Below are positions 53,401 through 63,924 of a DNA stretch of 64,000 nucleotides, piece after piece (the first letter of the stretch is position 1; every line of letters begins with the position of its first letter). The stretch comes from Bagarius yarrelli (lineage: Eukaryota > Chordata > Actinopteri > Siluriformes > Sisoridae), in assembly GCA_005784505.1 (NCBI GenBank), contig VCAZ01000152.1, positions 496,001 to 560,000 on the forward strand, given 5' to 3'. The notes beneath the pieces were generated by a model that saw only the letters and a program-made list of their open reading frames with translations, ran no database searches and had not been told where the DNA came from. The translations under genes were made by a program, and so were the position numbers.

Positions 53401-54051
53401 GCTGTACTAGATCCCAGTACAGAAATATGGAGGAGTTGTGACAGAATCTGTGTAGCTCCTACTGCTCTTCTCCCAATGTTAATAAAAGATGCACATGGAG
53501 TAGACCACTGAAATTAAATGGAGGTTTGCAACTAAAATAAGAAAAGAATGGTGGTTGCCATATCTGGCAGCAATGATAGACAAATCCCTCACGATTTGAG
53601 AACTTAAACATAGACTAGCTACATGCAACAACTGACCACAATACACAGAACTTTGTATTCACAGGTTAAAGGCGCAGTGCATGTAAAAAACAGATAAAAG
53701 AGGAAGCACCGCCGGTGGAGCCAGGAGACTACATTTACATAAAGCTGTTCAAAAAGAAATGATGGTAGGATCCCCTGAAGAGAAGGTCCTTTGAAGGTTG
53801 TGGCAGCAACAACTACCGCAGTCAACCACTGCTTTCGTACCCCAGTGCCAGGGCAAGAAGAAGACAGGCCAAGACCCACGAAAACACAACCTGATACAGA
53901 CACTGACTCAGAAAGCAACAACGATTCAAACAGACCAGGTCCCTCAAATAGAGGAGGCCCAGCACAACACACAGGAGCAAAGACAAAGTTAAAAGAAGCC
54001 AGACTTGCAACTGACAAACTAAAAGAACAAGGAAAAAATGAGGAAGCTTGT
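53401..54051 (+). pseudogene. ERV C integrase C-terminus and start of the next frame
   Basis: The integrase core is missing. Its C-terminal SH3-like region is seen at about 53718-53810 (PPVEPGDYIYIKLFKKK, then FKVVAATTTAV in another frame). This overlaps the start of a Gly/Pro/Asp-rich frame (53791-54081; DRPRPTKTQPDTDTDSESNN) that has counterparts at 43360 and 61190. It ends near 54051 by joining a 5S spacer piece. Confidence 0.7.
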
Positions 54052-54098
54052 TATAAACACAAGTCTAATGATACGAAGTAAGAATAATTCACTACCGT
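54052..54098 (+). repeat. Short 5S class I spacer piece
   Basis: TATAAACACAAGTCTAATGATACGAAGTAAGAATAATTCACTACC matches the spacer after the 5S copies at 33319 and 34047. It is about 47 bp and joins ERV C to an L2 LINE. Confidence 0.7.
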
Positions 54099-54099
54099 G

Positions 54100-54670
54100 C
54101 GAAATTATGTTTGCATTCTGAATCATCTGCAGAGGACGAATTGCACTCAGAGGTAGGCCTGCCAAATTACAAGAGACTGCACAAGCAACTAAGTGGCCTG
54201 AGTAGGAATGGTTGAATCCACCGGATTAACCTGCAGGATTGTGTTATGTTGGCAACATGTAAGGAGAAGGATAATTGATTGTCCATAGTTACCCCAAGGT
54301 TGTGAGCACTGGTCGGAAAGGATCTCAGCGAATTGTCCAGGGTGATTGCAAGATCCTAGCATGGGGAGTCAGTTGGGATTAAAAAGTAGTTCAGTTTTGC
54401 CAGGGTTTCAGCTGGTGAGCTCTGTCAGATGTCTGCCAGGCAATTCGAGATCCTTGCAGAAGCTGTGGTGTCTGATGGAGGAAAAGAAAAGACAAGTTGA
54501 GTGTCATCAGCGTAACAATGGTATGTGAACCCATGTGAGGAAATAACTTTGCCAAGTGAGTCAGTATAGAGGGAGAAAAGAGAAGGACCAAGTACTGAGC
54601 CTTGTGGGACACCAGTGGAAAGTCTGCGTGGGGCAGAAGTTGTTCCTCTCCATGTTACCTGATCCTGGTT
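54100..54670 (-). mobile_element. L2-type LINE RT fragment, minus strand
   Basis: The right part, on the minus strand, encodes the PLLFSL...-like block and a reversed YAD-region (GTGTCATCAGCGTAACAATG = reverse of HCYADDT). The left part resembles the reverse of the C-terminal region (QMIQNAA-like). It belongs to the family of the plus-strand element at 35873-38188. Confidence 0.75.
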
Positions 54671-54724
54671 ATATTGTTTTATATCTTTATTAGGGTTTTG
54701 CTTTCACAGTCACCAGCCTACAAC

Positions 54725-55628
54725 GGAGAGCAATTCCTTTATTTTGTATTGGACGTGCATGCATTACTTCCTATGTTCTGTACATCACTAATAGCCCCGT
54801 TCAACATCACATACTTTCATATGATATAGTAGGCGAAACTGAGAATTCAAGGCTTGTAGTGTGCTAAAGCAGGTGGTGACACAAATATCTTGTTTTAGGA
54901 AGTAGATGTAAGCTTTTCCTTTGTGTACAACAGCAACTCATGAATCGAGCGTCCTTCAATTGTGTTGGTTACAGCATACGTTATAAAGAGGCTGTATGGC
55001 TGCTTGCCTTTCACTTATGGCCTTTCCACATTAAAAATGCCTGATTTCGTTTGATCTTCGGAAGCTAAACAGGGTTGGGCCTGATTACTACTTGGATGGG
55101 AGACCTGCTTTAAGCTTTTTCCCCATCCACCTGCAAAATTATTTTGTATGTTTTTCAACCAGAACTTCCAATCGGCTTTTATTCATTCATAACTATAAAC
55201 ACAAGTCTAATGTTACGATGTAAGAATAATTCGATATTCGAATTCGATTTGAGTTTCAAAAAATTTTTTCAACTTTTACTTCACTACATTTTGTGAATAA
55301 AATGCACACTTTTACTCCGATTACATTTCTCCACAGCATATTCATTACTTACTACAAAAGAAGTAGTGATGTGTCGTTTGTTTTAACTTAATCCTTAATT
55401 ATGACTAGGAAACAAAGAGTTGTAAAGGAGAGTGATTTCTTTATTTTGTATTGGATATGCATTCATTTCTTTCTATATTCTGTACAGCACTAATGGCCCC
55501 GTCTGAAATCGCATACATTCATACAATATAGTGGGATATATATAAGGCTTGTAGTGTGCTGATGCAGGTGGTGACACAAATATCTTAGGAAGTAGATGTA
55601 AGCTTTTCCTCTGTGTACAACAGCAACT
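54725..55628 (+). pseudogene. 5S rDNA: spacer, 5S pseudogene (55013-55117), spacer
   Basis: Class I spacer at 54725-55012 and again at 55118-55628 flanks a 5S copy of about 105 nt. It starts ACTTATGGCC, includes GGAAGCTAAACAGGGTTGGG and TACTTGGATGGGAGACC, then lacks about 15 nt (ACCTGGGAATACCAG) before TGCTTTAAGCTTTTT. Box C of the internal promoter is kept, but the 3' stem is broken. The spacer on the right runs almost to where the next 5S gene would start, before a family X LINE begins. Confidence 0.88.
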
Positions 55629-55754
55629 TACTTTAACATACTCCTGCCCTCTGGAAAAAGATATCGTAGCATTCGGGCCCTCACTACCCAAATGTGCAAC
55701 AGTTTTTTTCCTCATACTATCAGGCTTCTCAACACACAACTGAACTACCTTAAC

Positions 55755-55790
<36 letters not shown>

Positions 55791-56238
55791 TCACTCACTC
55801 AACAGGAATGATTGGAAACACAAAAAATAAATTTTTTACGTGTTAAGCACAGTCACTTCAAAATGCTGAAATCCACAAATCTTGCACAAAATCTTGCTGT
55901 AATTTGCACATACCTCTCTACCTGCACATTTTTATAATCGTGTTGTGGCTGTTTGAATGTTCTGTACAGCGTTATTTTCTGTTCTGTATTGTCCTATTTT
56001 GCACTGTTTTTTATACTGTCTGTATTGTTATTTGCACTGTCTGTTCTGCACTGTTTGCACCAGGTTTCACACATGCACATGTTTGTCCTGTTCAGTAGCC
56101 CTTTGTTGTTTGTTGTTTGTTGTCTGTGAAATTCTGTGTTTTTGTGTAGCACCATGGGGTCCTGGAGAAATATTGTTTCATTTTACTGTGAACTGCATCT
56201 GCTATATATGCTTAAAATGACAATAAAGCTTTTTGAGC
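55629..56238 (+). mobile_element. Family X LINE 3' end
   Basis: It begins with the last coding part (LPSGKRYRSIRALTTQMCNS, then FFPHTIRLLNTQLN and a stop), the plus-strand counterpart of 4230-4130. An (AC)n run lies at about 55761-55788. The 3' region ends GACAATAAAGCTTTTTGAGC. It is 5'-truncated and lies between two pieces of 5S spacer. Confidence 0.85.
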
Positions 56239-56310
56239 TTAAAATAAAATGCACACTTTTACTCCGATACATTTCTCCGCAGCATATCCTTCACTTACTA
56301 CAAATGAAGT
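56239..56310 (+). repeat. 5S class I spacer piece
   Basis: AAAATGCACACTTTTACTCCGATACATTTCTCCGCAGCATATCC matches the middle of the class I spacer (33500, 55300). It follows the LINE tail and is cut by an L2 tail at 56311. Confidence 0.75.
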
Positions 56311-57711
56311 ATTTACATTTACATTTACAGCATTTAGCAAATGCTCCTGTCCAGAGCGATGTACAAAGGTGTTTTAAATCACATCATTAAACAGTTTAAC
56401 ACTGATAAAATAGTTCACAAATCGGTGTAACAACAACAAAAACTGTAAAAAGGGTGGCTTTTTTTTAATGTTAAGAGCAAGGTATTTATGAAAGAGATGA
56501 GTTTTCAAACACCTCTTGAAGACAGCCAGTGACTCTGCTGTTCTGACATTGATGGGAAGTTCATTCCACCATCTTGGTGCCAGAACAGAGAAAAGTCTTA
56601 AGGCAGACCTACCTTATGTCCAATGGGATACTGGAACAAGTCGAACGGTACTTGTGGATCTGAAGGAGCGTGGTGCTATGCAAGGAGTGATGAGTGCTTT
56701 TAGGTAGGAGGGTGCAGCTCCACTTCTGGCTTTTCTAGTGTAGGTCTGAAAATGATCAGACATCTGCTTTCCTATCCCAAATATATGATGGGTAATAAAA
56801 GGGCCATTAGGTGGTTCTGAAGGCACAGAGGTGCTGATAGCGATCAAGGCCTTTAGGACAACAAGTGTATACATTAGGGGTCTGCTAAGGGTCACTTGGT
56901 TTATACAGTGGGTAAAGCTGTAATTTGCTGATTGGTCAGTTTGAATGTCTCACATTTGGTTCTTAGTCACATGGTCAGGGTAGGGATAAAAGAAGATTGC
57001 AACTAGTGCTCAGGCTCTTCTTTTTCCCGGTTCTCTTCTTTTTCCCAGCTCCTTTTTCCTGCTGGCTTTTCCTGTTCCTCTCTCTTTCTCTCTTGCTCTC
57101 TCTTTCTCCCTCTCTTTCTCTCTCTCTCTCTTTATTTCTCCCCCTCTCTCCTTCTCAGGTAACATTTTACATACATACAAGGGTACAATAATTTGTCTAT
57201 GTTTTACTATTCTTTTTCAATTTTTGTAACAGATTCAAGTGTAACCAAAGTAAATCATTGTCATTAAACCATTTGAGTGATAAATTGTGTATTAACTAGT
57301 CTTTACTCAACCTTAACATTGATGTGCTAACTAAAGCAATACAATATAATCACTTAATAGCAACGCTCTCCCACATATTTAGCTATTATAACTGCACTTA
57401 TTTCCGTTGTTGGTATAAGTGGTAGTTGGTGGTAATAGACAGGAAATGTACAGTTTTATACCACTGTGCTGATAACGTTTCTTTAATACTTCCGCAATTC
57501 TACAGCTTGAACCACCGTAGGTGATCCACCCTTACAGTAGGCAAGCATTAGTGTTTTGAATCTAATGCGTGCAGCTACTGGGAGCCAATGGAGGAAGAGC
57601 AGAAGTGGAGTGGTGTGTGAAAATTTTGGTTTGAAAACAACACGTGCAGCTGCATTCTGAATCATTTGCAGAAGACAAATTGCACTCGGAGGTAGGCCTG
57701 CCAGGAGCAAT
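56311..57711 (-). mobile_element. L2-type LINE 3' end, minus strand, split by an insertion
   Basis: The left end is the reversed (AAATGT)n tail. The minus strand then encodes the C-terminus (56620-56510; APRWWNELPINVR-like) and the GAAPSYLKALITP block at 56740-56690. The next upstream block (RIRFKTLMLAYCKG; HTTPLLLFLHWLPVAARIRF) is at 57710-57533. The two blocks are adjacent in other L2 copies, so 56745-57536 is a later insertion. Confidence 0.88.
56745..57536. mobile_element. 792-bp insertion in L2, solo-LTR candidate
   Basis: GTAGG occurs on both sides (56740-56744 and 57537-57541), consistent with a 5-bp target duplication. Inside there is no coding sequence. There is a TATA-like GGATAAAAGAAG at about 56983, a CT-rich tract (57020-57150) and an end in CTTACA. 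These fit a solo LTR, although the 5' end (TCTGAAAA) does not start with TG, so the exact boundary or type is uncertain. Confidence 0.55.
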
Positions 57712-57792
57712 GATCTCAGACATTAAACTGGATTGGACCTTATTAGTACTTAGGTGGGAGACCACCTAGGAATCCCAGGTGCTGTAAGCTTT
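57712..57792 (+). pseudogene. 5S rRNA 3' fragment
   Basis: From GATCTCAGA (5S position about 41) to GCTGTAAGCTTT (position about 120), the fragment keeps TTAGTACTTAGGTGGGAGACC and ACCTAGGAATCCCAGGTGCTG. Both spacers are missing. It directly follows an L2 fragment. Confidence 0.85.
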
Positions 57793-58330
57793 GTAAGCAT
57801 TCCAAAACAAACCAAATTTTTAATTAAAATTTTGGGTCTTCTTTGGGAATGTGTTCAATTTTTAGAAGGTTCACACTAATTTAACCCTCGAGAGTCTCCC
57901 AGATGCATCCACTTAAGGGAGGGGCTTACTAACCCAAAGCGCGCTTAGTTAAACAGTAGAAGTAATCTTTAAAAAGTACTACTACAAACAAAGACCTAAA
58001 CTTTGATTATTAGATAAAATTAAATAAATAAATGGTTGTATGGCATGTGATGTTCTAAGATTATGATGTTTGGATATTATTTCCTATAACTTTTTTATTC
58101 ACAGGAAACATGAAGACCAATGCAATTGTAATGCAGCTAGATGGCCCAACAGAAAAAAAAAGCACACATATTAATGTAAGAGTAAATTTTTCTGTTGTTT
58201 CAGGAATCAGCAACCTGCAAATCACACTTTTTATTACTATGTTAAGTTGACACACAGTAGAGATTGTGTGTCAAAAGGATGGATGGTATAGAATTGCAGG
58301 GCTATTGGTACACAAAGGGATTCATTAATT
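57793..58330. other. No recognised gene
   Basis: A short minus-strand frame (58255-58061) and splice-like sites (TTATTCACAG ending 58106; GTTGTTTCAG ending 58201) are seen, but no known domain. It may be decayed ERV DNA. Confidence 0.35.
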
Positions 58331-58921
58331 ACTCTTAATTTATTTATTTTTTGTAATTGTTGTGTGATTTGTACAACAAATAATGTAGGTAAAAGCAGTT
58401 AAAACTACTGCTGCAAGTGTGCATGTACTCTTTAAAAGGTCGTTCGAACACTGGAACGTAATCGCCAAGAAAGCAGACATCTAATATTGAATGTGAAGTT
58501 GATGTTAAATTATTGTGTTAACCTGTCTTCTGTTTGGTCTGATATTAATTTACAGGTGAAAGATGCTCTTTCAAAATAAGACAATGAGAGACTGCAAGAC
58601 TGGACAATTAAACTGCCCTGTCTGGTGTTTTTTTATTCTGTGAGTTTTGTTTCCTTTAAACTAGTATATGTCTAATATGTTGGTTAACCTTTTACATTTG
58701 TTTAATGGATAGTTTAGGGGTTTTTTGTTGTTGAAATTGTTTTAATTTCATATCCTTGTGTTTTCTTTGTGTTCTTTTCTTTGTTTTGTTATGATGGGTG
58801 TACCTTAAGTTTGTTTACAGTTACAGTTATGTTTAGCAAACATGGTGTTGTTTCTTGATTATAGAGAGTATAATAAAATTCATAGTAAATAGAGTGGTCC
58901 TTTTAGGCCCAAAGGAGAGAA
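58331..58921 (+). pseudogene. ERV D integrase scrap and polypurine tract
   Basis: TTGTACAACAAATAATGTAGGTAAA...AAAAGGTCGTTCGAACACTGG (58371-58456) matches the integrase text of ERV A near 24384-24460. The rest is decayed. An AAAGGAGAGA polypurine tract (58911-58920) lies right before the LTR. Most of pol and env are missing. Confidence 0.7.
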
Positions 58922-59327
58922 TGTAATCACAAATTTTATTATTACAAGTATAAGTGAAAATAATACTTAGATTATCTTATGCTCGGTTTTTAGTTGTATC
59001 CTAAAGAATGTATTTTTTCCATTGGATTGGGTGTTGGGGGCCCAGAACAGGTAGGCTCTTTGTCTGTCGATAAAAGACATCTGGTGATGACCCCTGTCTA
59101 AACTCTGGAGCTATACTTAGAGGTTATAAGGGCATACATTCCATAGAACCATATGTAAGTGGGACGAGTCAGAATGATCGGCGTCTCTTTTCGACATTCA
59201 GCATTGCTGCGTGCTGCAAAAGACACCAATTGCGCAATTAAACTTTTTATTTTTTCCCTATTGCTTGCCTCAACGTTTCTTCATGTGATGGTCTTTATTT
59301 TATATTAAAATACAAATTTCCACCACA
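58922..59327 (+). repeat. 3' LTR of ERV D
   Basis: The LTR starts TGTAATCACAAATTTT just after the polypurine tract and ends AAATTTCCACCACA. It is about 406 bp. It contains a TATA-like GATAAAAGACAT (about 59069) and CAATTAAAC near 59234. A reversed piece of the same LTR lies at 43148-43225. At its right edge the DNA continues as GCTTTTTCTCCGTCCACC, the 3' end and spacer start of a 5S gene. Confidence 0.8.
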
Positions 59328-59681
59328 GCTTTTTCTCCGTCCACCTTAATTTTTTTTTTTGCATGTTTTCCAATGAGAAATCTCAGTCGGCTTTTATCAT
59401 TCATAACTATAAACACAAGTCTAATCTTACAAAGTAAGAATAATTCACTAAAGTGCCAAAGTATTTTTGGTAGAGTATGTACTTTATTTGAGTTTCTAAA
59501 AATATGTCTAACTTTTACTTTACCAAACTCTGTAAATAAAATGCACAATTTATGAATGGAGCGTCGTTCAATGGTTTCGGTTACAGCATACGTTAGTAAG
59601 AGGGTGTATAGCTGCTTGCTTTTCGCTTATGGCCATACTACCTTGAAAACGCCTGATCTTGTCTGATCTTGGTAGTACTTG
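59328..59681 (+). pseudogene. 5S class I spacer and 5S 5' half
   Basis: The spacer runs from a 5S terminator (GCTTTTTCTCC) at 59328 to the promoter-proximal TAGTAAGAGGGTGTATAGCTGC. It seems shortened in the middle (a join after AATAAAATGCACAATT near 59550). The 5S copy starts at 59625 (GCTTATGGCC). It runs to GATCTTGG, skips about 23 nt, continues TAGTACTTG, and is cut at 59681 by a Tx1-like LINE. Confidence 0.85.
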
Positions 59682-60540
59682 TAAAAAAAAACTAAAAGAA
59701 ATGTGTAAAGTAGAAGATGTGAGTTTATTGCAAGAAACTAACTGGACGAAGGGGTGCATGCCTGAAATAAGAAAACGGTGGAGTGGAGAGATTTTATATA
59801 ATAATGGTGATGAAAGGTTGGGAAGAGGACTTGCGGTTTTAATAAGAGAAAACAGCGGAGTATCGTGTAAAGTAATGTATAAAGACAAACATGAAAAATG
59901 TAAAGCATTTGAAATGGGATTTGAGGAGAAAAAAAATGATTGTGGTTAATATTCACACACCGACAGATGAAAATGGAAAGAAAGAATATTTTAATTTGTT
60001 AGGAATTTTTTTAAAGAAATATAAAGAAGTTATGATGATAGGAGCTTTTAATATGTTTTTTCAGGAAATTAGAAATGGGTGAAGGAATGGCGTTTAGAAC
60101 AGATAAAGGGAGAAAGGAACTGAAATTATTAATGAAAGAAAATAATATAATTGATGTATGGAGAGAAAGGAATGAAAAAAGGAAAAATTCCCCACTAGTT
60201 GCCTCCTTGAATATTCTATGTGTAAAACAAGAATTAATTAAAATTTATGTACAAGGAACATTGAAGGTTTTATTGGTAGCATAAAGTATGAAGAATCAAA
60301 TTTAAGTGATCACAAACCGATATTTATGCAAGTAGACTAGAGCTCTGTGAAGAGAGGGCCAGGGGTATGGGTTTTAAATACAGAGATTCTAAAGAATGAA
60401 GACTATGTGCTAAGCATTAAAGCAATTATTTAAAAAGAAAAGATGAATGGAATGTTCAATGAAGATAAAAGAATATGGTGGGAAAATGTTAAATATTTGG
60501 TTAAAAAATTCACAATAAAGTACACAAAACAGGAATTAAC
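59682..60540 (+). mobile_element. Tx1-like LINE endonuclease fragment, 5'-truncated
   Basis: Coding begins at once after the 5S junction. KEMCKVEDVSLLQETNW holds the catalytic Q-E-T motif of AP-like endonucleases. RLGRGLAVLIREN and VVNIHTPTDENGKKEYFNLL follow after a frameshift. Then comes a block with MMIGAFNM (the G-D-F-N motif, with D changed to A), and an SDHKPIF block in broken frame near 60307. The DNA then joins ERV E at about 60540. ORF1, RT and tail are missing. Confidence 0.85.
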
Positions 60541-60710
60541 TGAACAAGAAAAGCAGGAAACATTAGGTAAGGTTCCAGAGCAATTATGGACCAAACACAT
60601 GTAGGGATAGTAAAATTAGCAGGTTTAGTAAAGATACAGACAAAACTTAACAAATGTTAAAAAAGGTCCTTTCAGGGTTGTGGCAGCAACAACTACCACA
60701 GTCTAAGTAG
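60541..60710 (+). pseudogene. ERV E: pol start joined to integrase end
   Basis: GAAACATTAGGTAAGGTTCCAGAGCAATTATGGAC matches the pol start of ERV C near 49675-49710, and TTAGTAAAGATACAGACAAAAC matches 49750-49770. The text then jumps, at about 60660, to GGTCCTTT...GGTTGTGGCAGCAACAACTACC, the integrase end of ERV C (53785-53815). About 4 kb of pol is deleted. Confidence 0.8.
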
Positions 60711-61131
60711 TGTAGTGTATTTTTGTGAATCAGAGCATGGTTAATTAAGTGAACTCTTACATGGATGATAATGACTGTGTACTCTGTGTGAGTGTGTGTG
60801 GGGGTGTGGGTAGATAGCAATGCCCTTATATGGTAACAGGTGAACATGTGTTTGTTAGATGTGTCTCTACAGAATACTCACTATGAGGCAACATAAACTC
60901 ATCAAGATAAGCCACCCCAATAACAAAAAGAGGTAGTGGCGCCATGTGGAATATAGAACAGCACTCTGTCTGAGAGGGTTTGAAACAGTGCTGTTTCAAA
61001 TGTATAAAAAGATTGTTCAAAACCTGGTCGGGAGAGAATTGCTACATAGCCTCTCTCGGCTTTGTTGATTGATAATAAAGGCCGAACTCTTCTGGAAAGA
61101 AAACCCCTGACTCTGAGTAAATTCTTCCACA
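60711..61131 (+). repeat. Solo-LTR candidate inside ERV E
   Basis: A non-coding 421-bp segment starts TGTAGTGTAT and ends TTCTTCCACA. It has a TATA box (TATAAAAA, 61002-61009) and an AATAAA signal (61074-61079) about 70 bp downstream, the spacing of LTR promoter and polyadenylation signals. The flanks are adjacent in the ERV C counterpart (integrase end to the D-T-D-S-rich frame). I could not find an exact target duplication. Confidence 0.65.
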
Positions 61132-61490
61132 GTAAAAGTGAAGGAACACTGGTACCACCTCAATCACTGCTGTCGTGCCCCATTGCCAGGGCAAAAAGTA
61201 GACAGGCCAAGACCAACAAAAACGCAACCTGATACAGACACTGACTTATAAAGCGATGACGATTGAGACAGACCAGGTTCCTCAAACAGAGGAGGCCCAG
61301 CACAACACACAGGAGCAAAGACAAAGTGAAAAAAAGCCAGACTTGAAAAAGAAGAGGAGGTTCAGTCCACTACTGAACAAACAGAAAAGCTGGCGAAAAA
61401 AGACACACAACCTGTCACTAAACAGACAATCAGATTCTTGTACAGGGTAGCTGAGGACAAGAGACATCTTACTCAAAGTTGCAAGGCCTG
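61132..61490 (+). pseudogene. ERV E: pol-env junction fragment
   Basis: It matches ERV C at 53820-53995 (CAGGGCAAAAAGTAGACAGGCC...; GAGGAGGCCCAGCACAACAC) and ERV B at 43440-43510 (AGTCCACTACTGAACAAAC; GACACACAACCTGTCAC). It then joins TTCTTGTACAGGGTAGCT (61436), a text found at 47092. The join is another deletion. No open frame of importance. Confidence 0.75.
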
Positions 61491-61524
61491 CCGAATGATA
61501 GCAGGATAACCAATATCCTGCTAG

Positions 61525-61790
61525 GGGCAGGGTGGCTCAAATGGTTAAGGTGCTGAGTTGTTAATCTGAAGACCAGAAACACCTGGGTTCAAGCCCCACC
61601 TCCGGCAAGTCAACCACTGTTGGGTCCTTGAGCAAGACCCATAACCCCCCCTGCTCCAGGGGCGCTGCATCATAGCTGACCCTGCGCTCTGACCCCAACT
61701 TACTAAGATGGGATATGCAAAAAATGCATTTCATTGGCTCTGTACATGTACCTTGCACAATGAATTGAATATACTTACTTATACATGATT
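61525..61790 (+). repeat. tRNA-derived SINE
   Basis: A head with A-box-like GGCTCAAATGGTTAAGGTGC and B box GGGTTCAAGCCCCACC is followed by CACTGTTGGGTCCTTGAGCA and a 3' part ending TGCACAATGAATTGAATATAC. It is the plus-strand counterpart of 18045-18325, with a different 3' part from the SINE at 45826. It seems nearly full length. Confidence 0.88.
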
Positions 61791-61834
61791 GAATTTAATT
61801 GTTCACCCAGGTAGGAATACCACACATTTTGCAC

Positions 61835-62222
61835 AATTCTATTTTATTTGGATAGATTTTTTTTACAATGGTGATTGTCATAAAGCAGCTTTACACAATC
61901 GAAGAAATTATAAGATGACAATGAAAGAGAAAACAGAAACCTTGAGGGGAACAAGACTCAACAGAGAACCCATCCTCATTTGGGTGAGAAACAGGTAGCA
62001 GGAATTATGTGGTTACATTGTGTGTGTGTAAGCAACCTAAATCGTAAGTCCTTAAAGAACAGCAGGAACATCTTTATGGCAGAGTGGGACATCCTGGGTC
62101 ACCCTGGTGATGTATTATCAACTGGAGCAGGTCACAGGGAAGGGTCTGACAGGTCCAGGATGAAGATGGGGTCTGGATTACTGGCAGCTCCATTGTGGTA
62201 TATGTAGCTCAACAGTGAGAGA

Positions 62223-62253
<31 letters not shown>

Positions 62254-63900
62254 GAAAACAAAAAGGAAGGAAAACAGTTAAATGATATTGTAATCACAGT
62301 GTATGGAGTGATTAAGTGAATAATGTAGAGTGCAAGGATGGACTCCGGCAAGACTAACTAGGACAGCATAACTAAAAGGAGAACCAGAGGGAAACACAGA
62401 CATGAGGGCTGCCTGATATGTTAAGCAACCAGCCGCTCTCATCATCAACACCGTGATCAAAAAGAGTGGGGAAGACAGCATCTAAACATACCAGATCACC
62501 ATAAAAGTCAAGACCCATGAGTTCCCCAGATCTGCTCCTTTATCTTTATATAAGGTGAATCAATGATTCTTGACTAACTGAAGTTAATAATGCACCTAGT
62601 TGAACATCCAGACAGTAAAGCGTTACAATAATCCAGCCTGGATGTAATAAACGCATGAACTAGTTTTTCTGCAATATATTTGCACTATATTTACTTTTAG
62701 GTGCCTGCGGTCCTAGCACCAGAACCTTAGTCTGGTCAGGGTTAAGCAATAGGAAATTTCTTAACATCCAATCCCTTATTTCCTTCACACATTGCTTAAC
62801 TTTATTAAACTGGCCTTTCTAATCAGGCCTTGATGAGACATATAGCTGTGTGTCATCAGCGTAACAGTTAAAACTGATATCATGCTTTCGAATTATGTTT
62901 CCCAGAGGAAGCATGTAAAGAGAGAAAATAAGTGGGCCTAAAACCGAGCCCTGTGGAACACCATACTTTACAAGGGGGCACGCAGAATAATTACCATTTA
63001 GATCTACAAACTGATAACGATCGGTTAATTAGGACCTGAGCCACGCAACAGCTGTTCCTTTCATTCCTACAATTTTTTTTAATCTATGAAGAAGAATATC
63101 ATGATGAGCCGCACTGAGGTCAAGTAATATAAGCAACGAGACACAGCCTTGATCGGATGCCAGTAAGAGATCATTTGCTACTTTGACAAGTGCTGTCTCT
63201 GTGCTGTGATAAGGCCTGAATCCTGATTGATAAAGTTTGTGTATGTTATTTCTGTGTAAATATAAACATAACTTCTGCGTTACTACCTTCTCTAGGATTT
63301 TGGAGTTAAACGTAAGGTTAGATATCAGCCTGTAGTTCGACAGCTCATTGTGGTCGACGTCAGGTTTCTTAATTAAAGGTTTAATAACTGCTAATTTAAA
63401 AGATTTTGGAACATACCCACTGCTGAGTGAACTATTTTCAACAGGGGTTCTGATACTGCTGGTACTATCTGCTTAAGAAAGTGTGTTGGTATAGGATCTA
63501 ATACACAAGTTGGTGATTTTGTGGAAGAGATGAGTGTGATTAGGTTGTTCTTTTCCAGAGAAGTTCTGATCTGATGCGGTTCAATCATTCGAATGGTTTT
63601 TTTAAAAGCGTGAATTTTCTGCCTAAAGTTTGCAATTTTATTGTCAAAAAAGTTCATGAAGTTCAGTGTCAAATAGAAATCTAGGATTATTTTGATTATT
63701 TTCAATAAGGTTAGTGAGATACGTTGATCAAGCTTTTTTATAAGCTAGAATTCTCTCTTTCCATGCCAGCAATATAGTTTGGCACCATTTACGTTCTAGT
63801 TTACGGGCGCTTTGTTTTAAAGAGTGGTTGTGTTCATTTTTACCAAGGAGTGAGTTCCTATTTTTCTTTTAAGCTATGTTATCTAACGTATAGTGGAATG
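61835..63900 (-). mobile_element. L2-like LINE, minus strand
   Basis: The left end is the reversed L2 tail (TTCTATTTTATTTGGATAG, TTTACACAATCG). A (GA)n run lies at 62231-62253. The minus strand then encodes RT pieces: PLLF and YAD regions near 62970-62840, and DLSAA- and GFR-like blocks at 63240-63100. The early RT and linker are at 63705-63391 (LNFMNFFDNKIANFRQKIHA; PTCVLDPIPTHFLKQIVPAV). The order and text match 34262-35872 and 38194-38900. It is truncated on the 5' side at about 63900. Confidence 0.85.
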
Positions 63901-63924
63901 CATACCAATACATGATAGAATGTG

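Noticed and set aside
57060..57150. CT-rich tract as a splice polypyrimidine tract of a gene
   Set aside because: No exon-like sequence follows it. It lies within the 792-bp insertion and is probably low-complexity DNA.
58061..58255. Additional galectin or host exon near 58100
   Set aside because: Acceptor-like sites are present, but the encoded text has no galectin motif and the surroundings are ERV D.
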